Shown here: positions 1 to 8,985 of the stretch, piece by piece
Layout of the letters: each line of letters begins with the position of its first letter
Numbering within the stretch: position 1 is the first letter of the stretch
NCBI GenBank assembly: GCA_963843285.1
Contig: CAWJJO010000003.1
Coordinates: forward strand, 46,974 to 110,973
Origin: CAZDDB01 sp963843285
GTDB lineage: Bacteria > Acidobacteriota > HRBIN11 > JAKEFK01
Direction: 5' to 3'
DNA length: 64,000 nt
Translations under genes and position numbers: made by a program
Notes under the pieces: generated by a model
Told to the model about the DNA's origin: nothing
Seen by the model: the letters and a program-made list of their open reading frames with translations, nothing else
Databases searched by the model: none

Positions 1-1193
1 TCTTGCAGAGAACCGCGAATCTCAGGATGCGCAGCGTCTCCCAGCTCTTGTGCGATCCTGTCTTTCGCTTCCCCTATCAGAATCAGATGTTTCACCCGAC
101 TTTGTACCAGCTCCCGCAATAGCCGATAATCACACCCCTTATCTTTTCCTCCCATGATCAGAATCACGTTTTCAGGAAAGCTTTCCAGTGATTTGACGAC
201 TGCATCGACGTTCGTGGCTTTGGAATCATCATAGAAACGAACTCCGTTTATTTCTCCCACAAGCTCCATGCGGTGATGCAATCCACGAAAGGCTTCCAGA
301 GCTCTCTGCATCGCTTTTGGCAGCACGCCGCAAAGCAAGGAAATAGAAGCAGCGCATAGCGTGTTCTCCAGATTATGAACGCCCTGGAGTGCGCCAAGAC
401 TGAAATTCACTACCGATCCGCCGGAAATGGTGCGGATCAGACCGTCTCTTGCGTAGAGCCCCGAAGACGGAATTTCTTTTCTGGAAAACCAGAAGTGATT
501 TGCTTCGATGGAACCGGCGTGATCTCGCAGGTACGCGTCATCATAATTGATGACCGCAAAGTCTCCGGCTTTCTGGTTCTCAAAGATCCTCATCTTGGCT
601 TGATAATACGGTTCTACGGTCGGATAGCGGTCCAGATGATCTTCGGCAAGGTTCAACAGTGCGGCAATGTGCGGACGGAATTCATGGATCGTTTCCAGCT
701 GAAAGCTCGATAGCTCAATCACGTAGTAATCCCCGCTTGTCGAACGATCACAATACTGGATTAAGGGAGTGCCTATGTTTCCGCAGACGGTCGCTTGTTT
801 GCCTCCTTCACGGAGCATTGCTCCAGTCAGTTCGACAGTTGTTGATTTTCCGTTTGTTCCGGTAACTCCAATCAAGGTGCCCTGTATGTAGTGATAGGCA
901 AGCTCAATTTCGGACAGGACCGGAATTCCACTGCGTCTAGCTTCGCTTACCGGCGGAATCGTATCCGGGATTCCAGGACTCAGTACAATCACATCAGCCT
1001 TCACAAATGTTTCTACTACATGACCGCCGAATTCAAATTGCACATTCGAGTATTTGGACAGCTCTCCAAACTCGTCCACCGGCTTCATCTCTGAAACCGT
1101 AACGGCACAGTTGTGGTTCTGCAAAAATTCCACAACTGCCTGTCCTGTCCGCGCAAACCCCGCCACAACCACCTTCTTACCCTCAACTTTCAT
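1..1193 (-). CDS. murD: UDP-N-acetylmuramoylalanine--D-glutamate ligase MurD (C-terminus outside window)
   Basis: Cytoplasmic peptidoglycan precursor synthesis: adds D-Glu to UDP-MurNAc-L-Ala using ATP. The frame is open from the ATG at 1193 to the window edge, giving about 397 residues, so roughly the last 50 residues of a typical MurD are missing. It begins MKVEGKKVVVAGFARTG, the N-terminal dinucleotide-like fold of MurD. The Mur ligase P-loop GVTGTNGKSTT is encoded near 825-860, and the late motif LIMGGKDKG.DY near 105-170. It is the last visible gene of the dcw cluster. The gap to mraY is filled by a palindromic repeat. No unusual features were seen. Confidence 0.95.
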   Translation of the reverse strand, partial: MKVEGKKVVVAGFARTGQAVVEFLQNHNCAVTVSEMKPVDEFGELSKYSNVQFEFGGHVVETFVKADVIVLSPGIPDTIPPVSEARRSGIPVLSEIELAYHYIQGTLIGVTGTNGKSTTVELTGAMLREGGKQATVCGNIGTPLIQYCDRSTSGDYYVIELSSFQLETIHEFRPHIAALLNLAEDHLDRYPTVEPYYQAKMRIFENQKAGDFAVINYDDAYLRDHAGSIEANHFWFSRKEIPSSGLYARDGLIRTISGGSVVNFSLGALQGVHNLENTLCAASISLLCGVLPKAMQRALEAFRGLHHRMELVGEINGVRFYDDSKATNVDAVVKSLESFPENVILIMGGKDKGCDYRLLRELVQSRVKHLILIGEAKDRIAQELGDAAHPEIRGSLQ

Positions 1194-1199
1194 GAGAAT

Positions 1200-1288
1200 T
1201 AACCACAAAGACACGAAGACACAAAGAATCACAAAAGAATTCTTTTAAAAAACTTTTGAACCTTCGTGCCTTTGTGTCTTTGTGGTTA
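1200..1288. repeat. Palindromic repeat, ACCACAAAG-type (R1)
   Basis: Inverted repeat between murD and mraY. The left arm starts TAACCACAAAG and continues as about three degenerate ~9-bp units (ACACGAAG, ACACAAAG). The right arm, at 1259-1288, is the reverse complement with few mismatches; the middle is AT-rich. The outer end supplies the TAA stop codon of mraY (1286-1288). Related copies occur at 8893-8985 and as a half copy at 20971-20999. Confidence 0.85.
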
Positions 1289-2365
1289 CCTCAATTTCAA
1301 TGTCGTTAAGCTTAGCAACATAAATAAAATCGCCAGGATCCAAAACCGAATAATCACTTTTGGCTCGCGCCACCCCTTGAGCTCGAAATGATGATGAAGC
1401 GGAGCCATCAGAAAGACCCGTTTCTTCGTTAACTTGAAATAGGCAACCTGGATGATCACAGACATCGCTTCAAGAACAAACAATCCGCCAACGATTACAA
1501 GCAAAAACTCTTGCTTGATCAAAACAGCAATGGTTCCGATCACAGCGCCCAGCGACAGAGATCCCACATCGCCCATAAAGACTTCTGCGGGATACGCGTT
1601 ATACCAAAGAAAACCGATACTTGCCCCCACGAGAGCCCCGCCAAAGACAGTGATTTCGCCCGCATTCTTGATGAATGCGAGAAGTAAATACTGCGAGAAA
1701 ATTGCATGTCCTGTGATGTATGCCAGCGCTGTGTAGGCCGAAGATGCGATCAGTACTGATCCGATCGCGAGCCCATCCAATCCGTCCGTGAGATTTACAG
1801 CGTTTGAGCATCCAACAATTACCAGTATCACCAGCAGAACGTAGAAGCCCCCGATATCGGGTGTCCACCATTTGATGAACGGAAAAATCAATTTTGTGTT
1901 GTAGTAGTCTCCGGTCTTTGACAGGTAAAGAAGAAATAAGCCGATCAATGCGCTGCAGGCAAATTGCAGGATGAGTTTGTGTTTGCCGGTCAACCCAAGG
2001 GAGCGGCGGCGGGCAATCTTGTTGTAGTCATCCAGAAAACCGATAAAACCGAAAGAGATGGTGGCAAACAAAAGGACCCAGATGAATCGGTTGGCCAGGT
2101 TAGCCCAGAGTAGGGTTGGGATGATCAGACCGGCCAGGATGATCAGTCCACCCATTGTAGGCGTCCCGGCTTTAGATTGGTGGGACGCCGGGCCTTCGGC
2201 GCGGATTTGCTGTCCAATTTGAAACTCCCGCAGTTTGCGAATGGCCCACCCGCCAAAAAACAGGGTGATCAGCATGGCAGTGATCGCGGCTGCTCCGGTT
2301 CGAAATGTGATGAATTGAAAGAGAGCAAGCTTTGTATGACTTGGTGATAACAGCCAGTACAACAT
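1286..2365 (-). CDS. mraY: Phospho-N-acetylmuramoyl-pentapeptide transferase MraY
   Basis: Integral membrane enzyme that moves phospho-MurNAc-pentapeptide to undecaprenyl phosphate, making lipid I. I start it at the ATG at 2365 (MLYWLL), giving 359 residues, almost exactly the usual length. The longer frame to 2428 only translates a repeat. Seen: about ten hydrophobic segments; the cytoplasmic loop KAGTPTMGG near residue 65; the DDYNK motif (catalytic Asp pair region) near 110; NAVNLTDGLDGLA near 180; and the C-terminal MAPLHHHFELKGW. The stop codon lies inside repeat R1. Operon gene between murF and murD. Confidence 0.95.
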   Translation of the reverse strand: MLYWLLSPSHTKLALFQFITFRTGAAAITAMLITLFFGGWAIRKLREFQIGQQIRAEGPASHQSKAGTPTMGGLIILAGLIIPTLLWANLANRFIWVLLFATISFGFIGFLDDYNKIARRRSLGLTGKHKLILQFACSALIGLFLLYLSKTGDYYNTKLIFPFIKWWTPDIGGFYVLLVILVIVGCSNAVNLTDGLDGLAIGSVLIASSAYTALAYITGHAIFSQYLLLAFIKNAGEITVFGGALVGASIGFLWYNAYPAEVFMGDVGSLSLGAVIGTIAVLIKQEFLLVIVGGLFVLEAMSVIIQVAYFKLTKKRVFLMAPLHHHFELKGWREPKVIIRFWILAILFMLLSLTTLKLR

Positions 2366-2373
2366 ATGCTTAT

Positions 2374-2446
2374 TTGTGATTGCGGATTGTGGTTTTCGGA
2401 TTGGACACCGACGTCCCGAAATCCGCATTCCGCATTCCGCAATTCA
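2374..2446. repeat. Palindromic repeat, ATTGCGG-type (E family)
   Basis: Inverted repeat between murF and mraY. One arm reads TGATTGCGGATTGTGG and so on from 2376. The other arm (2415-2446) contains tandem ATTCCGC units. The murF stop codon TGA (2444-2446) directly abuts the ATTGCGG end. Only one copy of this family was seen in the window. Confidence 0.75.
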
Positions 2447-3803
2447 TTTTGTTAGTTCCTCAATGACTCGTTCCATTTTCATGCCACGCGAACCTTTTAC
2501 CAGTACCAGATCTCCGTTCCGCACTACCCGCGCAGCTAAGGAGGCAGCCTCTGTTGAATTCACTGTTTCGAGTACTTCAGGACAACCGCCTTGGCGCGCC
2601 GCAACAGCCATGTGATGGCTCCGCGGACCCGCTGTAATGAGTGCGTCAAATCCGGAGGCTGCAACGTGCGCCCCTGCAATGCTATGAAACCGGACTTCTT
2701 CCGCACCCAGCTCCAGCATGTCTCCAAGCACCGCTATCCTGCGTTTGTATCCCTCGCTTTTCTCGATCAGTTTCAATGCGATTTCCAGCGCTCTCGGATT
2801 GCTATTGTAGGAGTCATCGTAAATATGGATTCCCTTCACTTCCATCAAGACCCCTCTTTGTTGAAACGGCTCCAATTGCTGGATTCCCTTCAAGATCTGT
2901 TCCCAGCTCAAATCCATGAGCAGGGATGTGCAGGTCGCTGCGGCGATATTCTGCAGGTTTCCCTTCCCCGCATAGTTTTGTTTCAAAAGGGAAATCCCTT
3001 CCTTTCCACCGGAAGACACCGGTGCTGCCGCGGACGCCATGAAGTCGAATCGAATGCATCTGGAGATCTGCATCTAGAGAGGTTCCATAGGACACGCGAC
3101 GTGGACTCGCGATCCGGATTCGTTCGAAGATCAGCGGATCGTCAGCGTTGTACACGACGGTGCCACCCAAGGACAATCCGCGAATGAGTGATACCTTTTC
3201 GTCTGCGATCGCCTCGATCGAGGAGAACTGTCCCAGATGGACCGCGGAAACATTCAGAAGAACTGCAATCTGCGGTTGTAAAATCATTGAAAGAGCAGAA
3301 ATCTCACCCGGCTGATTCATTCCGACCTCAAAAATCCCGCATTGTTGCTGGTTGAATGCCAGAAGACTCAGCGGCATTCCCGTAATGCTGTTCAAGTTTC
3401 CTTCGCTCTTAAACACGGAATGTTTCTGGCTTACCAGGGCTGCAGTAAATTCTTTGGTGGAAGTTTTGCCTGCGCTACCGGTAATGCCGATAAAGAGAGA
3501 GTTGCTGGTGTTTCGAACCCAGGCTCCAAGTGAATGAAGTGCGCGAAGTGAATCTTGGACCTGGATCAAAGTACAAGGTGGATCTACATCCACCGGATGG
3601 TCCACAACGGCGCCGGTAGCCCCGTTGTGCGCGGCATCCCCTACGTAGAGATGGCCATCGGTGTTCTCTCCTTTCAGCGCAAAAAACAAACTCCCTTTCT
3701 TCATTTTGCGCGAATCAATGCCGAAGGTATCGAATTCCATTGTATGCGATGTCAACGTTTTTCCACCTGTTACGCCTATGATCTGATCCACAGTTAGTCT
3801 CAT
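2444..3803 (-). CDS. murF: UDP-N-acetylmuramoyl-tripeptide--D-Ala-D-Ala ligase MurF, with apparent frameshift
   Basis: Adds D-Ala-D-Ala to the UDP-MurNAc tripeptide in the cytoplasm. The ATG at 3803 (MRLTVDQIIG) follows an AAGAAG Shine-Dalgarno-like stretch; the longer frame upstream is translated repeat. The P-loop GITGSAGKTSTKE is near residues 106-118. The reading frame breaks near 2972. The first frame runs to ...FPFETKL, and the family sequence continues in another frame as AGKGNLQNIAAAT through YDDSYNSNP to the stop at 2444. Removing one base (the A at 2972 on the plus strand) joins them into 452 residues, the normal MurF length. An essential single-copy gene in an intact dcw operon is unlikely to be dead, so a sequencing error is the simplest reading; programmed frameshifting is less likely. 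Confidence 0.9.
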
Positions 3804-3810
3804 ATCTTCT

Positions 3811-3871
3811 TTTGGAGTGGCGGCCCTCCGTGGCCGCCATAAATTCGGCGCACGGACGCCCGCCGCTCCAA
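3811..3871. repeat. Palindromic repeat, GCGGGC-CCCGC type (B1)
   Basis: GC-rich double hairpin between murE and murF with outer ends TTTGGAG and CTCCAA. It holds two inner palindromes, GGCGGCCCTCCGTGGCCGCC and the CGCACGGACGCCCGCCG part. It starts 3 nt after the murE stop codon and ends close to the murF ribosome-binding site. Same family as 14386, 31401 and 41877. Confidence 0.85.
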
Positions 3872-3874
3872 CAA

Positions 3875-5305
3875 TCACGTTAAGAGCTCTTCCAATACTT
3901 CTCGTTCGTCAAAATGAACCTTTTGATCGCCAATCACCTGATAATTCTCATGACCCTTTCCGGCAAGCACAAGAGTGTCGCCCGGACCGGCTATTTGCAC
4001 AGCGTGTGCGATTGCATCAGCGCGATCCAGAATCGTTACAACGTCATTCTTCTCGGCAGGAATGCCTGCCCGCACTTCCGTCGCAATTTGCGCCGGATCC
4101 TCACTGCGAGGGTTGTCGGAAGTCAGGATCACAACATCGGCAAGTTCTGCCGCAACGTGCCCCATCAAAGGACGTTTCCCGCGGTCGCGTTCCCCGCCGC
4201 ATCCAAAAAGAACCATGAGCCGGTTTTTGGTATAGGCCCGAACGGTTGTCAGCAGTTGCTGCAGGGCATCTTCCGTATGCGCATAATCAATCAGGATCAG
4301 AAACGGCTGTCCGTGTTCGATCCGTTCGAGACGGCCTGGCACTTGTTTCATTTCTTCGATTCCAGAAATCATTGCTTCTTTCGAAATGCCGGCGATGGCT
4401 GCAGCCGCATATGCTCCGCAAATGTTGTATGCATTGTAGCGACCAAGAAGGGGTGTCTTCATTTTCGTATCATTGATTGTGATTTCGCTCCCTCGTGCAG
4501 AAATGGACCATTGACGGACTTGAAAGTCCGCGCCCTGCTGAAAGCCATAACTTACCCCGTCCGGGCGTTCCTTCAAGATTCTGAGTCCGTACGGATCGTC
4601 CAGATTGATCGCGGCTGTTCTGGTTGTGCAGATCCGGTTGTCGAATAGCAGTTTCTTTGCCTGAAAATAGTCCTCCATGGTTTTGTGATAATCGAGATGG
4701 TCTTGCGTAAGATTTGTAAAGATTCCAACTTCAAATGTGGATCCCGCCACTCGGTATTGTGTAAGTGCGTGCGAGGATACTTCCATCGCGCAGGCCCGGC
4801 AGCCTTGATCCAGCATGCTGGCAAGATTGCGCTGGAGGTCCACCGACTCGGGTGTTGTCAGTGTGGATTGCACCGTTGCGGAACCAGCGCCGTACACGAC
4901 AGTGCCAAGAAGACCACATGGATATCCGGCCTTCTCCAGGATGGATTGTAACAGGAACGTTGTTGTCGTTTTGCCATTCGTTCCGGTGACCCCAAATACT
5001 CTTAATTGTGTAGATGGATTTCCGTAGAAGGTGCTGCTGATCACCCCGAGTGCGAGACGCGGAACTTCTGTTCGAATTTGGGGCAGATTCGTTTGGACCC
5101 ATTGATCCGTCAGTACGGCTACAGCGCCGGCACGTTCGGCATCAGGTAAAAATCGAATCCCGTGGAAATGTTGACCGGGCAGAGCTGCAAAGAGAAATCC
5201 TTTCCGGATGGTTCGTGAATCACAGGAGATTCCGGAGATTTCGAGATCAAGGTCGCCTTCCGCTTCGAAATCCTGCAGGGAAGTCAGCAGAGACTGGAGG
5301 TTCAT
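3875..5305 (-). CDS. murE: UDP-N-acetylmuramoyl-tripeptide synthetase MurE (meso-DAP type)
   Basis: Adds the third amino acid of the stem peptide to UDP-MurNAc-L-Ala-D-Glu. The ATG at 5305 (MNLQSLLTSLQ) lies 2 nt after the ftsI stop codon and gives 476 residues; the longer frame overlaps ftsI and is not used. The P-loop GTNGKTT is at 108-114. The motif DNPRSEDP near residue 390 is the DNPR signature of enzymes that choose meso-diaminopimelate, so a DAP-type peptidoglycan is inferred. Translational coupling with ftsI is likely. Confidence 0.95.
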   Translation of the reverse strand: MNLQSLLTSLQDFEAEGDLDLEISGISCDSRTIRKGFLFAALPGQHFHGIRFLPDAERAGAVAVLTDQWVQTNLPQIRTEVPRLALGVISSTFYGNPSTQLRVFGVTGTNGKTTTTFLLQSILEKAGYPCGLLGTVVYGAGSATVQSTLTTPESVDLQRNLASMLDQGCRACAMEVSSHALTQYRVAGSTFEVGIFTNLTQDHLDYHKTMEDYFQAKKLLFDNRICTTRTAAINLDDPYGLRILKERPDGVSYGFQQGADFQVRQWSISARGSEITINDTKMKTPLLGRYNAYNICGAYAAAAIAGISKEAMISGIEEMKQVPGRLERIEHGQPFLILIDYAHTEDALQQLLTTVRAYTKNRLMVLFGCGGERDRGKRPLMGHVAAELADVVILTSDNPRSEDPAQIATEVRAGIPAEKNDVVTILDRADAIAHAVQIAGPGDTLVLAGKGHENYQVIGDQKVHFDEREVLEELLT

Positions 5306-5307
5306 TC

Positions 5308-7389
5308 TTATTTTCGCGATGCATCCAGGTCCGTTGTGGTTGAAGAATCTGCTCCGGTAGTGGCCAGAGTAATAATACAAAGATCATCTTTCTTGATCGG
5401 TTCTCCGGCTGCCGGCCACTGCTTGATCACCGTCCCTGTGCCACGCAGTCGGAACTGGACCTGAGCTTTACTGAGAATCTGGATGATTTCACTGACGGTC
5501 CGTCCGTACAAAGGGGGCATCACAAGCTCGGAGGCCTTGCCGTCGTCAGTGGCAATCTCGAGCTTGTGATGCGATTCAGGAGGAGTAAAGGATGCCGGCT
5601 CGATTCCATCCGGAAATTCAGTCGCTTGGATCGCGCGGGGGAACGCGGATTCAGCTTTTAATGCAGGTGTTTCAGTGATCTGATCAGGGGGAATGTCCAG
5701 ATACTTCAAAACCTGTTGTCCAATTTTCCGGAATAGAGGCGCAGCACTCTCTCCTCCGTGATAAAGCCTTTTGGGTTCGTCTAAAATACAGATCATGCTA
5801 ATTGCCGGATTTTCTGCCGGTGCATAGCCTACAAAGGATGCAATATAGCCGCCATCAGCATAGGTTCGCGACGGTCCGATCTTTTGAGCCGTTCCCGTTT
5901 TCCCGGAGACGCTGTACCCGGGAATCGCCGCCAGCGTGCCGGTGCCTTCGGTAACCACCCCGCGTAAAAGATCCTGGAGCGTCAGGATGGCGCTGTGTTT
6001 GATCGGCACCTGTTGCGGTTCAGGAAACACAGTTGGTTTCATGCGGCCGGAACTTTCCGAGATTTGCGAAACGGTATGAGGTACGGGAAGAAAACCCCCA
6101 TTGCCGATGGCACTCATCATGTTTAGTAGTTGAATCGCCGTCACACCTACTTCTTGCCCCATGGAAAAAGCTCCAATCGAGATGGCAGACCATCGATCAT
6201 GATCGCGCACGAGTCCTGTTCCCTCACCAGAAAGATCAATTCCAGTCTTCTTACCGAAGCCAAGCATTCTGGTATAGTCGACCAGTTGTTCCGGTCCCAG
6301 CATTAATCCAACCTTGATCATGCCGACATCACTCGATTTCTCCAGAACTTGCCGGAAGGTAAGCGTGCCGAACGGTTTGTGATCGTGAATCGTGTGACCG
6401 GCCAGTACGATTGCGCCATACTGGCAATCAAAGAGATCTTCCGGTGTCACCAGTTCCCGGTCTAATGCTGCGGCCGCAACTACCGTCTTGAATGTGGAGC
6501 CCGGCTCGTAGTAATCCTGAATGGCTTTGTTTTTCCATGCTGTCGGACTGTATTCCCGGTAGGTATTGGGATTAAATGTGGGTTCATTCGCAAGCGCGAT
6601 GATCTCGCCCGTATACGGATTCATAATCACAACCGAGCCACCCTTCGCATCCAGTTGTTCCACAACTTCTTTGAGCTCCTGTTCAGCGATATGCTGGATG
6701 GCGGCATCGATCGTCAGTTGCAAAGAGCGCCCGACCGTAGGTGCAAGGACTGCATTTTCCTGACTGGGCAATAGGAGTCTCTTTTTTGCATCCCGCAATG
6801 CAGTGATTTTTCCCGGAACACCGCTGATTACAGGATCATATTGATGCTCGACACCGCTGAGACCTTTGTTATCGAGACCAACAAAGCCAACCACATGAGT
6901 TGCCAACTCCCGATTTGGGTAAAAACGCCGGCTCTCCTGAGTAAAATAGACACCTGGCAAACGCAATTTGCGAATCTCCTCGGCAGTTTCGCGTGAGACT
7001 TTTCTTGCAAGCCAATAGAACGTTCTGTTTTTGAGCCGCGAGGCGATTTGCTCGGGGTCAATCGATACAAAAGCGGCAATCGACTTGAGCTCATCCAGAG
7101 GATCATGCATCTCTTCGGGAATCAGATAAATGGAATCCACGGCGATGCTGATTGCAAGTTGCCTTCCTTTCCGGTCCATGATCGGCCCGCGCTCCGGATC
7201 GAGCGTCACAATGCTCTCTCTCTGTTTCCTGGCGCGTTCCACATAATGCTCGTGTTGGAAAACCTGGACATAGACGAGTTTCAGGATGATCGCACAGACC
7301 CATACAAAGCAAATCAGGAGCGATGTATGGAATCGCGTGCGAAGCAATCCCGGCGAAACTCGCTTACTTCGATGTGTCTGGGAGTTCAT
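5308..7389 (-). CDS. ftsI: Division-specific transpeptidase FtsI/PBP3 with PASTA domain
   Basis: 693-residue bitopic penicillin-binding protein that crosslinks septal peptidoglycan. A short basic cytoplasmic end is followed by one membrane segment (about 21-42), a dimerisation/pedestal region, and the transpeptidase domain with STFK at 298-301 (nucleophile S298), SSD at 352-354 in the SxN position (Asp instead of Asn) and KTGTA from 497. A PASTA-like domain occupies about 615-685 (PLYGRTVSEIIQILSKAQ...). The 5' end overlaps ftsL by 26 nt; murE follows 2 nt downstream. The Asp in the second motif is unusual relative to E. coli FtsI but the other catalytic residues are present. Confidence 0.94.
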   Translation of the reverse strand: MNSQTHRSKRVSPGLLRTRFHTSLLICFVWVCAIILKLVYVQVFQHEHYVERARKQRESIVTLDPERGPIMDRKGRQLAISIAVDSIYLIPEEMHDPLDELKSIAAFVSIDPEQIASRLKNRTFYWLARKVSRETAEEIRKLRLPGVYFTQESRRFYPNRELATHVVGFVGLDNKGLSGVEHQYDPVISGVPGKITALRDAKKRLLLPSQENAVLAPTVGRSLQLTIDAAIQHIAEQELKEVVEQLDAKGGSVVIMNPYTGEIIALANEPTFNPNTYREYSPTAWKNKAIQDYYEPGSTFKTVVAAAALDRELVTPEDLFDCQYGAIVLAGHTIHDHKPFGTLTFRQVLEKSSDVGMIKVGLMLGPEQLVDYTRMLGFGKKTGIDLSGEGTGLVRDHDRWSAISIGAFSMGQEVGVTAIQLLNMMSAIGNGGFLPVPHTVSQISESSGRMKPTVFPEPQQVPIKHSAILTLQDLLRGVVTEGTGTLAAIPGYSVSGKTGTAQKIGPSRTYADGGYIASFVGYAPAENPAISMICILDEPKRLYHGGESAAPLFRKIGQQVLKYLDIPPDQITETPALKAESAFPRAIQATEFPDGIEPASFTPPESHHKLEIATDDGKASELVMPPLYGRTVSEIIQILSKAQVQFRLRGTGTVIKQWPAAGEPIKKDDLCIITLATTGADSSTTTDLDASRK

Positions 7390-7747
7390 GATTGTCCAGT
7401 TGTTTCCCTTTGCGAGGCAAAATCACCATTTGATCGGGATTCGGTTTTACAAGATTCAATTCTGACGAGGCGATCCGTTCAATTCGTTTCATGGATCCCA
7501 GCGCTGCCCTCTCCAGAATCAAGCGCTGTCGCTGCTCTTGCAAAAGCCGCTGCTGCGCATATACATCACGCATCCGGTAACCCATACTGAGGATTTCCAC
7601 TCCCCTCCATATATAGGAGAGGATCCCGATCACAATGAATGACGCAGTCAGCAGGATCAGCATCAAGCTTCGAAAATGGACCGGATCCTTTTCCTTGACC
7701 GGTTCCTGCTTCGGCAACCTGTTCGACTGTATGTATACCCGATGCAT
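7364..7747 (-). CDS. ftsL: FtsL-like cell-division protein
   Basis: 127-residue small bitopic protein in the ftsL position between rsmH and ftsI. A basic N-terminus is followed by one hydrophobic segment at about 28-46 (MLILLTASFIVIGILSYIW), then a heptad-like helical stretch (YAQQRLLQEQRQRLILERAAL) that would form the periplasmic coiled coil partnering FtsB/FtsQ. The sequence family itself is poorly conserved, so the name rests on size, topology and gene order. The 3' end overlaps ftsI. Repeat R2 lies just upstream of the start codon. Confidence 0.8.
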   Translation of the reverse strand: MHRVYIQSNRLPKQEPVKEKDPVHFRSLMLILLTASFIVIGILSYIWRGVEILSMGYRMRDVYAQQRLLQEQRQRLILERAALGSMKRIERIASSELNLVKPNPDQMVILPRKGKQLDNHELPDTSK

Positions 7748-7760
7748 ATTACTCTTGGAT

Positions 7761-7836
7761 TAACCGCAAAGACCGCGAAGAACGCAAAGCGAAAAACGAA
7801 TTCCGGCTTTGCGGTCTTTGCGCACTTTGCGGTTCA
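7761..7836. repeat. Palindromic repeat, ACCGCAAAG-type (R2)
   Basis: Inverted repeat between rsmH and ftsL. The left arm TAACCGCAAAGACCGCGAAG has three degenerate units; the right arm (7806-7836) is its reverse complement. The rsmH stop TGA (7834-7836) is the first triplet of the element (TGA-ACCGCAAAG). It has the same architecture as R1 and R3 but a different unit sequence. Confidence 0.85.
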
Positions 7837-8814
7837 ATTCCTCTCCTTTTGCCATTCGACCCACAGTTCGCGTGGAACTGGGCCGTTCGCTTTTTCTATT
7901 GCTCGCAGCCGGGCGCTCCGGCTTGCCGGGTTGCGTTCGATTTCTTCATGTTCCGGTTGAATTGCTTTTCGTGTCAGCAGCTTGGACAGCGGCTTGCCGC
8001 CACATATACATTGCAAAAATCGTTTCGGGCAACGGCAAGCCGCCGATAAAAATTGAAATGTCTGCTTGATCACCCGATCTTCGAGCGAATGAAATGCGAT
8101 GATTACAAGTCTTCCGCCATCGGCTAGAGTCTCGAAAGCGTCAAAAACGAACTGATCCAGGTTTTCGAGCTCTTGATTCACTTCGATTCGTAATGCCTGG
8201 AATGTCTTTGTCGCGGGATGAATTTTTTGATCCCGGCTTCTTGGAACCGTTTGCTGGACAATCTCCCGCAGCTGGCCGGTTGTTTGGATTGGAGATTTAG
8301 TTCGTTCCCGGATGATTGCTTTGGCGATGCGGCCGGCGAACTTCTCTTCTCCAAAATGTCGTAAGATTTCCGTGAGTTTTGAGAAACTGTATCCGTTTAC
8401 GATTTGTTCCGCTGTACGTGTCGCAGACCGGTCCATGCGCATATCCAGCGGCCCGTCCAATTGAAAACTAAATCCGCGTTCCGCTGTTGTGAATTGCAAC
8501 ATCGAAGGGCCCAGGTCCGCAAGGATTCCATTTGGCGGCGGGAACGAGCTCGCTTCCCAAACGTATTTCAAAGTCCGGTAATCTGCCTGCACGATCTCCA
8601 ACCTTTCCTGATTCTTTCCCAACCGTTTCTCTGCAAAACGGATTGCTTCGATATCCCTGTCAAAGGCAACTACATGGCCGGAGGGTGAGGTATGCTCGAG
8701 AATTGATTCGGTGTGTCCGCCCATCCCCAATGTACAATCCACATATAGCCCGTCGCTCTTACAATTGAGTAAAGCGACAGCCTCACGCAATAAAACCGGC
8801 TCATGCCGCCGCAT
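7834..8814 (-). CDS. rsmH: 16S rRNA (cytosine1402-N4)-methyltransferase RsmH (MraW)
   Basis: SAM-dependent methyltransferase acting on C1402 of 16S rRNA, conserved as the second dcw gene. 326 residues, within the usual range. It starts MRRHEPVLLREAV (family N-terminus), with SAM loop DCTLGMGGHT near residue 26-35, the family stretch GILADLGPSMLQ near 98 and AFHSLEDR near 245, and a C-terminal region ending ELWVEWQKERN. A strong hairpin lies 5 nt upstream of the start codon (8819-8863) and covers the likely ribosome-binding site. The stop codon sits at the edge of repeat R2. Confidence 0.95.
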   Translation of the reverse strand: MRRHEPVLLREAVALLNCKSDGLYVDCTLGMGGHTESILEHTSPSGHVVAFDRDIEAIRFAEKRLGKNQERLEIVQADYRTLKYVWEASSFPPPNGILADLGPSMLQFTTAERGFSFQLDGPLDMRMDRSATRTAEQIVNGYSFSKLTEILRHFGEEKFAGRIAKAIIRERTKSPIQTTGQLREIVQQTVPRSRDQKIHPATKTFQALRIEVNQELENLDQFVFDAFETLADGGRLVIIAFHSLEDRVIKQTFQFLSAACRCPKRFLQCICGGKPLSKLLTRKAIQPEHEEIERNPASRSARLRAIEKANGPVPRELWVEWQKERN

Positions 8815-8818
8815 CTGA

Positions 8819-8863
8819 ACCCTATCCCTGCGCGAGAACCATAGTCCCGCGCAGGTCTAGGGT
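8819..8863 (-). promoter_or_regulatory. Hairpin over the rsmH ribosome-binding region
   Basis: Arms ACCCTATCCCTGCGCG (8819-8834) and CGCGCAGGTCTAGGGT (8848-8863) pair at 14 of 16 positions around a 13-nt loop. In the minus-strand transcript the 3' arm contains AGGG and ends 4 nt before the rsmH ATG, so folding would hide the translation start. It could be a translational control hairpin or one more repeat copy; no second copy was seen here. Confidence 0.6.
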
Positions 8864-8892
8864 CTCGGATGTCTCCGATTTACGATGTCCAG

Positions 8893-8985
8893 ATTTAGGA
8901 ATAACCACAAAGACACAAAGGCACAAAGGACAGACTGAATATTCTTACTTCGTATCTTTGTGCCTTCGTGGTTCATTTCCTAAAT
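8893..8985. repeat. Palindromic repeat, ACCACAAAG-type (R3)
   Basis: Second full copy of the R1 family, between mraZ and rsmH. Core arms are at 8902-8930 and 8949-8975. The symmetry extends outward: ATTTAGGAA (8893-8901) is matched by TTCCTAAAT (8977-8985), which contains the mraZ stop codon (8980-8982). Confidence 0.85.

Noticed and set aside
3..1190. Several plus-strand open frames across the murD region
   Set aside because: They lie opposite a clear murD frame with the P-loop and late signature, so they are shadows.
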